From: Hahella sp018986435
GTDB lineage: Bacteria > Pseudomonadota > Gammaproteobacteria > Pseudomonadales > Oleiphilaceae
Length of the DNA stretch: 64,000 nucleotides
Assembly: GCF_050749805.1 (NCBI RefSeq)
Contig: NZ_CP192738.1
Span: 6,758,001 to 6,822,000 of the forward strand
Direction: 5' to 3'
Part shown: piece by piece, positions 17,641-27,056 of the stretch
Position numbering within the stretch: the first letter of the stretch is position 1
How the letters are laid out: each line of letters starts with the position of its first letter
Translations under genes and position numbers: made by a program
Notes under the pieces: model-generated
The model's input: the letters and a program-made list of their open reading frames with translations, nothing else
Told to the model about the DNA's origin: nothing
The model's database searches: none

Positions 17641-18201
17641 ATGGACGGAGTAGTACTTGATATCAATCATAACAACCGTGAAGGCGTGTTGAGATGTCAT
17701 CAAGGCAGCCGTTACGCCTTCAGCCTGGCTGAGTGGAAAAGTCAGGAAGCGCCGCGACGGGGAGACAAAGTGGACTTCCTTCCTCTGGGCACGCTAGCGA
17801 CGGAAATCTATTTCCTGGAAAGGGCCGCCACACCAGAGCCAACGCCTGCGCCAAACGCTTCAGCTCAGACAGCAACGCCTTCCCCCACCGCGCACGCTTC
17901 CCCGATGTCTCAACCACAGTCGAGTGAACGCGTCAACGCCAACCCGGCATCAGGCAAGGCCACGTTTTCCCACACCTCTGGCCTGGCGGTGACCAGCTTT
18001 ATATTCAGCCTCATCGGCCTGTTCTTCTTTGGCTCCCTGATAGCGATTATCTGTGGACATATCGCGCTCCATAAAATTCGGGAAAGCGCTGGCGTACTGA
18101 CCGGCGCGGGGCTGGCTATCACTGGCTTGGTGTTGGGTTATCTTGGCCTGTTAGGCACTGTCCTATGGATTGGTTATCAGGCGTACCATCAACAGCTCTG
18201 A
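17641..18201 (+). CDS. DUF4190-type membrane protein with small N-terminal domain
   Basis: The 186-residue protein has an N-terminal about 60-residue beta-rich part (DGVVLDINHNNREGVLRC, GDKVDFLPLG) that resembles an OB or cold-shock-like fold. A Pro/Thr/Ala/Ser linker (60-105) leads to two membrane helices in a DUF4190-like arrangement (GLAVTSFIFSLIGLFFFGS and LTGAGLAITGLVLGYLGLLG). ATG 17641 follows AGGTG by 7 bases; a GTG three codons earlier is possible. Function unknown; an inner-membrane location is likely. Confidence 0.65.
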   Translation: MDGVVLDINHNNREGVLRCHQGSRYAFSLAEWKSQEAPRRGDKVDFLPLGTLATEIYFLERAATPEPTPAPNASAQTATPSPTAHASPMSQPQSSERVNANPASGKATFSHTSGLAVTSFIFSLIGLFFFGSLIAIICGHIALHKIRESAGVLTGAGLAITGLVLGYLGLLGTVLWIGYQAYHQQL

Positions 18202-18320
18202 TACTCATCTGCTTTCTGTAGCAATCTTTCATTCTGGCGCTCATCACTTACGACCCCCGCGCGTGCTCCTGCTTCCGATTAAACCAATCAATCGGAAGCA
18301 TAGTTATGATTACCTTTTTA

Positions 18321-18339
18321 AATAATGAGAATCATTCTA
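18321..18339. promoter_or_regulatory. Fur-box-like site upstream of DUF2061-acnA
   Basis: The 19 bases AATAATGAGAATCATTCTA match the classical Fur consensus GATAATGATAATCATTATC at 15 positions, with the central TGA/TCA symmetry intact. It lies 48 bases before the small membrane protein that precedes aconitase, where it could overlap a promoter (TTTTTA, 17 bases, TAATCT). Confidence 0.6.
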
Positions 18340-18387
18340 ATCTAGCCATAACAAACAAACGGCTACCGTGGTACGGAGGAGTCAGAC

Positions 18388-18618
18388 ATGGTTAAAACGT
18401 TCACCTTCGCCATCATCCATTTCAGCGTCGCCTTCACTGTAGGGTACCTGTTAACCGGCGACCTCATCGTCGGGGGCGCTATCGCATTAGTGGAGCCACT
18501 GTGCAACACTGTAGCCTATTTCTTTCATGAAAAGGCCTGGGAACGGTTCGGCCGGTTATCCAAGCCCGCCTCCTCTCCCGATGCAGCAGTACATGGAGCC
18601 GGCGCCGCAAGCGGTTAA
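18388..18618 (+). CDS. DUF2061 small membrane protein
   Basis: The 76-residue protein has two membrane helices (FTFAIIHFSVAFTVGYLLTG and VGGAIALVEPLCNTVAYFFH) followed by HEKAWERFG. This is the typical DUF2061 pattern, with its conserved EP in the second helix and FHExxW ending. The function of the family is unknown. GGAGG lies 9 bases upstream of the ATG. It is 35 bases before acnA on the same strand and lies behind a Fur-like site, so it may be made together with aconitase. Confidence 0.75.
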   Translation: MVKTFTFAIIHFSVAFTVGYLLTGDLIVGGAIALVEPLCNTVAYFFHEKAWERFGRLSKPASSPDAAVHGAGAASG

Positions 18619-18653
18619 CCTTCCTTCCCGACCAGGCGGATCAAGGAGGCGCC

Positions 18654-21326
18654 ATGAACAGTTTTAACACACTCTCCGATTTATCCGTCGGAGACCGCAG
18701 CTACCGCATCCATCTACTAAGTTCGATGCCGGCGGAATACAAAGTCGAACGGCTGCCTTACTCCATCAAGATCCTGCTGGAGAATCTGTTGCGGCGAGAA
18801 GACGGCTATAGCATCACAAAAGATGACATCGCCGCTCTCGCGCAATGGGACGCCAGCGCTCAACCCAGCGCGCAGGTTGCGTTCACGCCGGCGCGGGTTG
18901 TCTTACAGGATTTCACTGGCGTTCCAGTGGTGGTGGATCTGGCAGCCATGCGCGACGCGATGATGAGTCTCGGCGGCGACCCCAGGTTGATCAATCCCCT
19001 CGAACCCGTTGATCTGGTCATCGACCACTCTGTGATGGTCGACTATTTCGGCGACCAGGACGCCCTGGCGCGCAACACTCAGATAGAATTCGAACGCAAT
19101 GAGGAACGTTACAAGTTTCTGCGTTGGGGACAAAAAGCGTTTTCCAATTTCAGGGTAGTCCCTCCCGGCACCGGTATCGTGCACCAAGTGAACCTGGAAT
19201 ATCTGGGGCAGGTGGTGATGCAAAAAGAAATCGATGGTGAATGGTTCGCCTACCCTGACACCCTGGTCGGCACTGACTCTCACACCACCATGATTAATGG
19301 TCTCGGCGTATTGGGCTGGGGTGTTGGTGGCATTGAAGCGGAAGCCGCCATGCTGGGGCAGCCGGTCAGCATGCTGGCGCCGGAAGTCGTGGGCTTTAAA
19401 TTCACCGGCAAGCTCGCCGAAGGCGCGACCGCCACAGACCTCGTTCTCACTGTCACGCAAATGCTGCGCAAGAAAGGCGTGGTAGGAAAGTTCGTCGAGT
19501 TTTACGGCGATGGTCTCGACCACCTGCCCTTAGCGGACCGCGCCACCATCGCCAATATGGCTCCGGAATACGGCGCCACCTGCGGCATCTTCCCTGTGGA
19601 TAAAGAAACCTTAGCCTATCTCAAGCTTTCCGGCAGAGAGGACAGCCTGATCAATCTGGTGGAAACCTACGCCAAAGCCCAGGGCCTATGGCGGGAAACA
19701 GGCGATAGTCCAGCGCAATACAGTGATACTTTGACACTGGATCTGGGCTCAGTCACACCCAGTCTGGCCGGTCCCAAACGTCCACAGGACCGCGTCGCGC
19801 TCTTCGACGCCAAAGTCTCTTTTGAAAGCACCTTGCAGGATTATCTGGACCTGAGTTCCGCTTCCGACAACGAATCGACAGAAGAGCGCAACGGCGATTC
19901 TCATCAACTCCTGCACGGAGACGTCGTGATCGCCGCCATCACCTCTTGCACCAATACCTCTAACCCGGCTGTCATGCTGGCGGCAGGGCTCGTGGCGAGA
20001 AATGCGCAGCAGCGGGGGTTGACCGTCAAACCCTGGGTGAAAACCTCCCTCGCTCCCGGTTCTCAGGTCGTACCGGCTTATCTCAAGGCGGCGGAGCTCA
20101 TGGATGATCTGGAAGCCCTCGGCTTCAATCTGGTTGGATTTGGTTGCACCACCTGCATCGGTAATTCCGGTCCACTGCCGGAGGCGATTCAAAGCGCCAT
20201 CCGCAAAGACAAACTCATGGTGGCGTCCGTGCTATCCGGTAACCGCAACTTCGAAGGCCGCATACATCCAGAGGTGCGCGCCAACTATCTGGCTTCGCCG
20301 CCGTTAGTGGTGGCCTATGCCCTGGCCGGCTCCATGCGTATGGATATTTACAAAGATCCTCTTGGCCAGGACAAGAATGGTGAGGATGTCTACCTGAAGG
20401 ATATTTGGCCTTCGCAAAAAGAGGTCGCCGACCTTATCGCCGCCACAGTTTCTTCAGAGCGTTATCGCAGCCAATATGCGGATGTTTTTACTGGGACTGA
20501 CGCCTGGCGCGCACTGCCGGTTCCAGAGGGTAAAACCTATGATTGGCCCGACTCCAGCTACATCAAGAAACCACCGTTCTTTAACGGAATGACCTTATCG
20601 CCGCCCGCTCTGCCGAAAATCGAACAAGCGCGGACCTTGGTGAAAGTTGGCGACTCCATTACCACCGACCATATTTCTCCTGCCGGCTCCATCGGCCCGG
20701 ATAGCCCCGCCGGAAAATATTTACTCGAATGCGGCGTCGAGCAACGAGATTTCAACAGTCTCGGCAGCCGCCGCGGCAATCATGAAGTGATGATGCGCGG
20801 CACCTTCGCCAATGTCAGATTACGCAACCAACTGGCGCCGGGAACAGAAGGCGGCTGGACCACACACTGGCCCAGCGGAGAAGTCGTCAGTATCTTCGAC
20901 GCCGCCTCACGCTACCGGGAGAATGGGACTCCGCTGATTGTCATCGCCGGAAAAGAATATGGCTCCGGCTCAAGTCGCGATTGGGCCGCCAAAGGGGTCA
21001 GTTTGCTTGGCGTACGAACGGTGCTGGCGGAAAGCTATGAACGAATTCACCGTTCCAATTTGGTTGGCTTCGGCGTTTTACCTCTCCAGTTCAAGCCCGG
21101 CGAATCAGCGCAGACATTGAACCTCGATGGAGAAGAAACTTACTCCTTCGGTTCTCTGGAAGATTCACCCAAATCAATTACTGTCACTGCCGTAGATAAA
21201 GAAGGTTCGAAGAAGACTTTCGACATGGACGTACGCATTGATACGCCAACCGAGTGGGATTACTACCGCCATGGGGGAATTCTGCAATATGTGGTGCGAG
21301 ACTTGGCGAGCAAGTCGACGTCCTGA
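18654..21326 (+). CDS. acnA: Aconitate hydratase A
   Basis: This enzyme interconverts citrate and isocitrate in the TCA cycle with a 4Fe-4S cluster. The 890-residue length is normal for AcnA/IRP-type. The DSHTTMINGLGVLGWGVGGI block and the three cluster cysteines Cys432 (ITSCTNTSNP), Cys498 and Cys501 (GFGCTTCIGNSGPL) are intact. The C-terminal swivel domain has GSGSSRDWAAKG and ESYERIHRSNL. AGGAGG precedes the ATG by 6 bases. A Fur-like site lies upstream of the preceding gene, which would fit the iron need of the enzyme. Confidence 0.97.
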   Translation: MNSFNTLSDLSVGDRSYRIHLLSSMPAEYKVERLPYSIKILLENLLRREDGYSITKDDIAALAQWDASAQPSAQVAFTPARVVLQDFTGVPVVVDLAAMRDAMMSLGGDPRLINPLEPVDLVIDHSVMVDYFGDQDALARNTQIEFERNEERYKFLRWGQKAFSNFRVVPPGTGIVHQVNLEYLGQVVMQKEIDGEWFAYPDTLVGTDSHTTMINGLGVLGWGVGGIEAEAAMLGQPVSMLAPEVVGFKFTGKLAEGATATDLVLTVTQMLRKKGVVGKFVEFYGDGLDHLPLADRATIANMAPEYGATCGIFPVDKETLAYLKLSGREDSLINLVETYAKAQGLWRETGDSPAQYSDTLTLDLGSVTPSLAGPKRPQDRVALFDAKVSFESTLQDYLDLSSASDNESTEERNGDSHQLLHGDVVIAAITSCTNTSNPAVMLAAGLVARNAQQRGLTVKPWVKTSLAPGSQVVPAYLKAAELMDDLEALGFNLVGFGCTTCIGNSGPLPEAIQSAIRKDKLMVASVLSGNRNFEGRIHPEVRANYLASPPLVVAYALAGSMRMDIYKDPLGQDKNGEDVYLKDIWPSQKEVADLIAATVSSERYRSQYADVFTGTDAWRALPVPEGKTYDWPDSSYIKKPPFFNGMTLSPPALPKIEQARTLVKVGDSITTDHISPAGSIGPDSPAGKYLLECGVEQRDFNSLGSRRGNHEVMMRGTFANVRLRNQLAPGTEGGWTTHWPSGEVVSIFDAASRYRENGTPLIVIAGKEYGSGSSRDWAAKGVSLLGVRTVLAESYERIHRSNLVGFGVLPLQFKPGESAQTLNLDGEETYSFGSLEDSPKSITVTAVDKEGSKKTFDMDVRIDTPTEWDYYRHGGILQYVVRDLASKSTS

Positions 21327-21363
21327 AGCTCAAGCCACGTTCAAGTCGCGTTAAGAGATTATC

Positions 21364-21393
21364 CAGGCCGCACGGCGAGGTCGCGGCGGCCTG
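21364..21393 (+). terminator. GC-rich hairpin after acnA
   Basis: CAGGCCGC (21364-21371) pairs with GCGGCCTG (21386-21393). The hairpin starts 37 bases after the acnA stop. Only a broken T-rich stretch follows (CTTGGTCGTTCGCTTCT), so it is a weak terminator call. Confidence 0.35.
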
Positions 21394-21626
21394 CTTGGTC
21401 GTTCGCTTCTCCATGCTCTTGTTTTCGAACACTTAATAGCCAGTTTAAAAAATATTGATAACTTGATGTTTTTATATCATATTCATACAAGTGTTATTTA
21501 CCGCGTCTTTATGGCCATAGCACTATTCCCTAACGCTGAGAGAGGCGGCATCACAGTTAAGCTCGCCTGTTAAGTCTGGGAAGTTTTACTCAAAACCAAC
21601 ACTCAGCATGACCAAGTACGGTGAAC

Positions 21627-21893
21627 ATGACCACCAAGAAAACATCTCCGGAGTTTGAGCGACAGCTGTTTCGCATGGTGCGGGAAGCTAGGTGTATCGG
21701 GCGCTCTAATGGAGTTTTCAAAGTCGGCCCTGAATTCTCCACGAAACGAATTGAAAATGTGTTAAGCCGGCTGGGATACAGCTTCGCCTCACACCGCTCA
21801 GAGAAAGAAGACGGCGTTTACTGGGAGCTTTGCCTGATGGTTCCAGAGATTCTGGAAGAAAGAATTATCCCGACGCATTTGCGTTCAATGTAA
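21627..21893 (+). CDS. Small hypothetical protein
   Basis: An 88-codon frame from ATG 21627 (or 90 from GTG 21621). The product is soluble, with a basic N-terminal helix (PEFERQLFRMVREARCIG) and an acidic C-terminal part (KEDGVYWELCLMVPEILEER). The composition is protein-like, but I recognise no family and the ribosome binding site is weak. It stands alone between acnA and a convergent PEP-CTERM gene. Confidence 0.45.
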   Translation: MTTKKTSPEFERQLFRMVREARCIGRSNGVFKVGPEFSTKRIENVLSRLGYSFASHRSEKEDGVYWELCLMVPEILEERIIPTHLRSM

Positions 21894-22031
21894 CAAAGCG
21901 TCGAAAAAGGAGCGAGTACTTCATGGGCGCTAACGCAGTAGCGCACTCTCGCGAAAATGGAAAGGGAGTTTTTGAGCTAACTCCTGGTTCAGGCCGACGT
22001 CTCCGCCGGCCTATTCCATCGGTTAGATCGA

Positions 22032-22658
22032 TTACGCTTGAGAAGATCTCCTGCGCATCGACAAACCGAGCATGCCCAAACCTAGCAGTGCGAATACTCC
22101 CGGCTCGGGAACTTCGCTGGTCTCAGCTGCGTCTTTGTCCTTACCGGCGACTCCTGTGAAAAAGAGTTCGTCCAGACTGTAAGTTTCAAACAGCGCAGCG
22201 AATGAGCCTTCCAGGAACTTGATCGAAGAGAAGCCTTGGTCCAGGGCGAAGCCCCAGAAAGTGCCGCTCAACGTCGGAGCCATTTCTTCGACAACCTTGC
22301 TGCCGTCCAGCAGCTCAATTTCCATCTTGATGCCAGTCCCCTCTCCTCCGGGGCCCGCCAAGTCCCAAATGCCGCCAAAAGAGGTGGCGCCGCCTTCAAA
22401 AGTGAAAACGGTGGGCGCATAGGTGTCGCTAACACGGTCATAGAACTTCCCGCCGCTGACCGTGGAGTGGCTCCATCCTGAAGAAATACTTAGTCCTGAG
22501 GTTAACGCGTCCCGGTCAAAACTTTCGACCTCATAGGCTCCTGTTGTTAACGCCCAAGCAGCTTGATCCGTGTAAATGTCTACAATGGCGGCTTGAGCAG
22601 ACCCTACAAAGGCCACTGCACTACTTGCTAGAAACAATGCATTAATAACCTTGTGCAT
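22032..22658 (-). CDS. PEP-CTERM-anchored exported protein
   Basis: The 208-residue protein has a signal peptide (to about residue 23, GSAQA), a beta-rich middle without a known motif, and a C-terminal sorting signal: VPEPGVFALLGLGMLGLS followed by MRRRSSQA. Such PEP-CTERM tails are recognised and cut by exosortase before surface or matrix delivery. AAGGAG precedes the ATG. It is not related in its middle to the five-gene array at 30583-39729. No canonical -24/-12 promoter like those of the array is seen upstream. Confidence 0.85.
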   Translation of the reverse strand: MHKVINALFLASSAVAFVGSAQAAIVDIYTDQAAWALTTGAYEVESFDRDALTSGLSISSGWSHSTVSGGKFYDRVSDTYAPTVFTFEGGATSFGGIWDLAGPGGEGTGIKMEIELLDGSKVVEEMAPTLSGTFWGFALDQGFSSIKFLEGSFAALFETYSLDELFFTGVAGKDKDAAETSEVPEPGVFALLGLGMLGLSMRRRSSQA

Positions 22659-23251
22659 GGTTACTCCTTATAATTTTGATTTTGGAGTTACCCGAAAGGC
22701 ACAAAGTATTCCCTGGTTTAAAAATATAATAAAAAACATATCGTTATATTTTTAACCAATATAAAAGTATATTTTCTCAGTAAAGTTAGTGGACACGGCC
22801 TTTAGATATAGGCCTGACAAAATTTGATCAGCCGTTCACTTCGCATTTAAATAAACACAAAAAAGATATAGACCTTAAGAAATAGTCCCGATATTTTCAT
22901 GAAGAACATGCATAGACTTTTGAGACTATTCTTTAGGAACTATATTTAGGCTTTTATTCAATCATTCCTTTAAGAACAGATAAAAAACCCACAAAGATAA
23001 CAATGCATCACATAATTTGGCCGAGATTATCGCCGATTAAACATACAGTTATTCTCTGATGAGATTTCGCGGGAATAACGACCCAATAATCGTCAGTATT
23101 TTTTACACTTGCAGTTTGCGCACTAAAAACAAGTTCCTCTCGCCTTTTAACCTGCGATTCTAATCACAAAATCAGCAGTTAAATGGGGAAGCTGCCGCGA
23201 TTTTTCCCTCATTGGAAGCCTTGGCGACGATGGCGCTCAGCGAATAACAGG
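22659..23251. other. AT-rich intergenic region without recognisable gene
   Basis: This stretch of almost 600 bases upstream of the PEP-CTERM gene is much richer in A and T than its surroundings, most of all at 22720-22780. I see no open frame with a ribosome binding site, no stable RNA-like fold and no clear repeats. Confidence 0.4.
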
Positions 23252-24592
23252 TCAAACCATGTCCAATGCAACAGGGAATCTGCGCAGATTTTCATCCAAC
23301 GACTTTATCCGCTCCGGGCTATCGCCTCGGAAGTAACAGTAGAGTCTAGGCGTTCTATCCGCGTTATCGCCTTCTAATTGATAAGGATTGCGAGAGGTCC
23401 CCTGGGGTGCGGAGAGGTAATCGCTGATGGCGTACAAATAGTGCTGGTTCAACAGATGTCCCCAGGCGTCGATATCCGTACGCAGGTAGAGGGGGCCGTC
23501 AATATCAATGATGGATGAACCGGATTCCCGCAATGGCGAGATGACGCCAAGGCGGGCGACCAGATCATACTGATTGGCGAAGTTTTCGATATAAGGCAGC
23601 GCGGTAACGCCACCGCCCATCTCAATGGGCATGTTTACTTTGGCGATATAGGTCATGGTATTGGCGCAATTGGCGAAGCTGTATACCTCAAGCTTCTTGA
23701 GCAATTTAATGGCGTAGGCGTTAAAGCCGCTCTTATCCATGAGGCCAAACTGATCCGGCGTAAGATGCGCCAACGCCAAACGGTCAATAAGCTCCAGGTT
23801 CGCCCAATCATTGCATTCCGGGTTGTCTTTCAGTTTCTGCAACGCTTTCAAAGCCCGACTGATTGCGCGCAACACATTGGCTGCGATGATGGTTCCCTGT
23901 GAATGGCAGAGTAGCACCACCCGCTCCAGCGCCGGATTTTTCATCGCCTCCAGCAATGCTATCGTCGCCTTAACGTCTGGTTCAGTCATGGTTTGCGGAA
24001 TCTCCAGATCCGGATCGATCTTGAAGCTTTTTCCGACGGCGCACTGAAACAAATCCAAGAGAAACGAGCTGGTCTGGTTGTGGATAACCGTCACCGGGCG
24101 CTGAAACATCTGGCTGATCAGCTGCGAGTTAAGCTCTGCAATGGCCTTATTGGTCAGAATACCATTGAGGAAAAACCAGCGCTCGTGACTGAATGAGGTG
24201 ACGGAGTCAAACGGGTCCGCCTGCTGAAAGTAGCCGCTTGGACGCCAGAACAGTCGGTTGACGAAGGGCGGAAGAAAGGTCCGCGCCCATTTGTTGGGCA
24301 GATGGGAATAGGCGGGGATATTGGCGTCCGCCAGAAATCCGAGCGTACGCTTTAAACGCCAGAGGTCGAGTATGGTGTATTCCGACAACTCACGATGCGG
24401 CGGCGGCCAGCTTGAAATTGGCCCAAAGATGGATTGCAGATAGAACGGCGGAAACATGTTCAGCGCGCCGCGCACCACCTTGGCCAGATTGCTCCAGGCG
24501 TTTTCTTCAGGAAAGGGGAGAAAGTTGGGTTCGGTATAGCCGGAATCCGGTTCGGCTTTACTGATTACGGGGCTGATTGTTGTCGCGGCCAT
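23252..24592 (-). CDS. Alpha/beta-hydrolase-like protein of unknown substrate
   Basis: The 446-residue protein contains a nucleophile elbow in RVVLLCHSQGTIIAANVLRA (Ser in HSQGT, about residue 230), typical of lipase/esterase-like alpha/beta hydrolases. A late Asp-rich block and DAWGHLLNQHYLYAI offer the Asp and His candidates. There is no signal peptide. The remainder, rich in Pro and aromatic residues at the N-terminus, is not a family I can name. ATG 24592 is chosen with GGAG 6 bases upstream. It is monocistronic, as the M48 gene upstream ends 131 bases away. Confidence 0.7.
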   Translation of the reverse strand: MAATTISPVISKAEPDSGYTEPNFLPFPEENAWSNLAKVVRGALNMFPPFYLQSIFGPISSWPPPHRELSEYTILDLWRLKRTLGFLADANIPAYSHLPNKWARTFLPPFVNRLFWRPSGYFQQADPFDSVTSFSHERWFFLNGILTNKAIAELNSQLISQMFQRPVTVIHNQTSSFLLDLFQCAVGKSFKIDPDLEIPQTMTEPDVKATIALLEAMKNPALERVVLLCHSQGTIIAANVLRAISRALKALQKLKDNPECNDWANLELIDRLALAHLTPDQFGLMDKSGFNAYAIKLLKKLEVYSFANCANTMTYIAKVNMPIEMGGGVTALPYIENFANQYDLVARLGVISPLRESGSSIIDIDGPLYLRTDIDAWGHLLNQHYLYAISDYLSAPQGTSRNPYQLEGDNADRTPRLYCYFRGDSPERIKSLDENLRRFPVALDMV

Positions 24593-24723
24593 CACACACT
24601 CCCTGCGTCTGGTTGAGCTTTCTTAAGCGTAGTCCCGCTTCGCGGCGGCGCCAAACCGGCGTCCGCCGCACAGCTTGTCGACTCAGACTGGGTCTTCCCT
24701 GCTCTGGGTCGAAATCTTATCTT

Positions 24724-25485
24724 TTACAGACGTTTGATCTCTTCCTGGATTTTTTCCAGTCGCTTCTCATTGGACGGATGCGAACTCAGAAAGCTGGACT
24801 CGCCGCCGACTTTTTTCTGCAACGTTTCGATGGAGCGCTTCATTGCATAGGGATCTTTGCCCAGTCTGTGCAGTGATTTCACGGAATATGCGTCGGCTTC
24901 CAGTTCGTCCGCCTGAGAAAAACGCGCATTCACTGCCGCGTATGCGATTTGTCCCAATTGCGATTGGGTCAGCTCGCCTACTGTGCCGCCAGCTGAAACA
25001 ACCGCCTGAAATGCTGCGTCCGTCAGCATTTTCTCACGCATCTGCTTGTAGCTGTGCTTGAGTTTGACGTGGCCAATCTCATGCTGCATGACCGCCAGAA
25101 CCTGATCGTCAGGCATCACGTCCATCAGTCCGGAGTAGACCCGCACGGTGCCGTCCGCCATGGCGAAGGCGTTGATCTGATCCGACAAATAAACCTTGTA
25201 GTTCAGCGTCAGCCCGTCCGCATTTTTCAGATTGCGGGTAATGGCGTCCAAACGCTTGGCGTATTTGCTGCTGGACGGAGCCACTTTATTTTCTTTATCC
25301 ATCTTGTCCGCCGCCTGTTGGGACACGGACACCACTTGATCTTCCGTGAGGGTGGTGGCCTGCAGCACACCGGCGCCCAGCGTCAATGCGGAGTCGGTGT
25401 AGGCGCCGCTATTGGCGCAACCGGACACCAGGCCCAGGCTCAAAATAGGGGCGGCGACTAAAGGCAATAGATGTTTTCGCAACAT
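24724..25485 (-). CDS. M48-family zinc metalloprotease, lipoprotein (LoiP/YggG-like)
   Basis: The 253-residue product has a lipobox ending at Cys23 (LGLVSGC), so it should be a lipoprotein, probably in the outer membrane. The HEIGH motif at 135-139 (MQHEIGHVKLKH) gives two zinc His and the catalytic Glu; the third ligand is Glu in DELEADAYSV. Short C-terminal SSFLSSHPSNEKRL is the usual M48 ending. Related E. coli LoiP acts in periplasmic protein quality control. GAGGA lies upstream of the ATG. Single gene, same strand as its neighbours. Confidence 0.92.
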   Translation of the reverse strand: MLRKHLLPLVAAPILSLGLVSGCANSGAYTDSALTLGAGVLQATTLTEDQVVSVSQQAADKMDKENKVAPSSSKYAKRLDAITRNLKNADGLTLNYKVYLSDQINAFAMADGTVRVYSGLMDVMPDDQVLAVMQHEIGHVKLKHSYKQMREKMLTDAAFQAVVSAGGTVGELTQSQLGQIAYAAVNARFSQADELEADAYSVKSLHRLGKDPYAMKRSIETLQKKVGGESSFLSSHPSNEKRLEKIQEEIKRL

Positions 25486-25654
25486 TCTCAGGCTTCCTCA
25501 GCTATAGTTGAACGAACCCGCCCACAAGCAGGTCCAGATTAAATCATTCAGTCTGATTATCTATTCGGGCGCTAGCGCGACCATTAGAAATTATGCGGAC
25601 GCCGCTGGCAACCATCCTATAAGCGCCGTCCGCAGGTTACAGCTGCTACTTTGT

Positions 25655-26254
25655 TTATTCCACAACCGTCAACGTCACTCCCAAGCCGGCGGAGAACTCC
25701 TGCAAAGCAGTCAGCTTATCCTGCGACAACTCAGCGCTGAGCATGACATGCTCGGCATATTCCGCAGCCACATTGCGGGCGCCATGTTGATCCAGCCATA
25801 AACGCAATACCTGCTCATGGCGGAAGTCACAGCTCAAGCTGATGCTGGCCAGAGTTTCGCGAAGCTGTACCGGCAGTTCCACCATCGCCTGCTGGGCCGC
25901 GCCGGAATAGGCTCTCACCAATCCGCCCGCTCCCAGCTTGACGCCGCCAAAGTAGCGAATAACAATCACCATGACATCGCCGACGCCCTTGTGTTGCAGC
26001 ACGTTCAATATCGGCTTTCCCGCCGTGCCGCTGGGTTCGCCATCATCAGACATCGCCGCGCTCTGTGCGGATTTCGGGTTGCCTAACAGATAGGCCCAGC
26101 AATGATGTCCGGCGTCGGGGTAGTCCTGCTTCGCCTGGGCCAGCATCGTCATCGCCGCCTCGCGGCTGTCCGCATATCCAGCGCGAGTGATGAAGCGGCT
26201 TTTTTTCACTTCAGAGACAGTTTCCACAGCCGCCGCCGGGGCAAAATAAGACAT
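25655..26254 (-). CDS. yigZ: YigZ/IMPACT family protein
   Basis: The 199-residue protein has the UPF0029/IMPACT N-terminal domain with its marks SRFITRAGYADS, HHCWAYLLG, SDDGEPSGTAGKPIL and IRYFGGVKLGAGGLVRAY. The C-terminal domain is EF-G-IV-like (about 130-199). The molecular role in bacteria is uncertain; relatives bind ribosomes or regulators of translation. GAGG is just upstream of the ATG. It lies 37 bases before the SDR gene on the same strand. Confidence 0.92.
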   Translation of the reverse strand: MSYFAPAAAVETVSEVKKSRFITRAGYADSREAAMTMLAQAKQDYPDAGHHCWAYLLGNPKSAQSAAMSDDGEPSGTAGKPILNVLQHKGVGDVMVIVIRYFGGVKLGAGGLVRAYSGAAQQAMVELPVQLRETLASISLSCDFRHEQVLRLWLDQHGARNVAAEYAEHVMLSAELSQDKLTALQEFSAGLGVTLTVVE

Positions 26255-26291
26255 CAGTCCTCACTCTTGGTATTCCAGTTCAACGCAACAT

Positions 26292-27044
26292 TCAGGTAAG
26301 CGACAGGCCTCCGTCCACCACCAAAGTATGGCCGACCACATAACTTGCACTTTCAGAGGCCAGCCAGACAATGGCCTCCGCCACTTCTTCAGGATCGGCG
26401 AAGCGGCCAATAGGCGCCGATGAGGCAGCTTGCTCCTGTTGTGGATTATGGCCGTCTTGCAACCGCGAGGTCCAGCGCGGGGTGCGGGTGGCGCCGGGAG
26501 CGACCGAATTGATGCGCACGCCCCGCGTAATATACGACAGCGCCAGAGAACGGGTCAGACTCTCCAGCCCCTGACCAGCGGCGGCGTTGAATGGGTCCGG
26601 TTGCAGGCGGAAGCGATTGGCGGAGCTGACATTGACGATGGCGCCGCCGCGCGACATGAGTTCAAGCTCATACTTGAGACATAGCGCCGGCGCCCAGAGT
26701 TCGTTTTCCAACGGCCCGCGCAATTGCTCTTCCGACATATCAGTAATGGCGCTCGTGGAGCCGGTTCCCGAGGCGGCATTGTTCACCGCCATATCCAATG
26801 CGCCATAGCGACTCTCGATGTATCCGAACAGGCGGCGCAGGGAGCGGCGATCCGTCAGGTCGCAGGCGTAAAAATCCACCGCATCCAGATCTGGATGCGC
26901 GGCCTTCGCCTCTTCCCAGTTGGCGTCGTTTCTACCGCAGGTAACCACGCAATCCCCCTGACGCAACAGTTTCTTCACCACGGCCAGTCCGATACCCTTA
27001 CTACCTCCGGTTACTAACGCAATCCGAGCATTGTCTTTATCCAT
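26292..27044 (-). CDS. SDR-fold protein lacking the catalytic Tyr and Lys
   Basis: The 250-residue protein is a full-length short-chain dehydrogenase/reductase: cofactor loop VTGGSKGIGLAVV (11-23), NNAASG at 88-93, Ser140 in VNVSSANRF, and the C-terminal VVGHTLVVDGG. Aligning on TRSLA puts Asn153 at the catalytic Tyr and Gly157 at the catalytic Lys (FNAAAG in place of YxxxK). Oxidoreductase chemistry is therefore doubtful; an NAD(P)-binding regulatory or structural role is possible. ATG 27044 has AGGA 9 bases upstream; the longer frame to 27281 is not protein-like. Nothing suggests frameshift or decay. Confidence 0.85.
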   Translation of the reverse strand: MDKDNARIALVTGGSKGIGLAVVKKLLRQGDCVVTCGRNDANWEEAKAAHPDLDAVDFYACDLTDRRSLRRLFGYIESRYGALDMAVNNAASGTGSTSAITDMSEEQLRGPLENELWAPALCLKYELELMSRGGAIVNVSSANRFRLQPDPFNAAAGQGLESLTRSLALSYITRGVRINSVAPGATRTPRWTSRLQDGHNPQQEQAASSAPIGRFADPEEVAEAIVWLASESASYVVGHTLVVDGGLSLT

Positions 27045-27056
27045 GAGATCATTCCT

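Noticed and set aside
22659..22800. Sigma-54 promoter before the single PEP-CTERM gene
   Set aside because: A GG-N10-GC pair exists on the minus strand near 22710, but most other consensus positions fail and the array's upstream block is absent.
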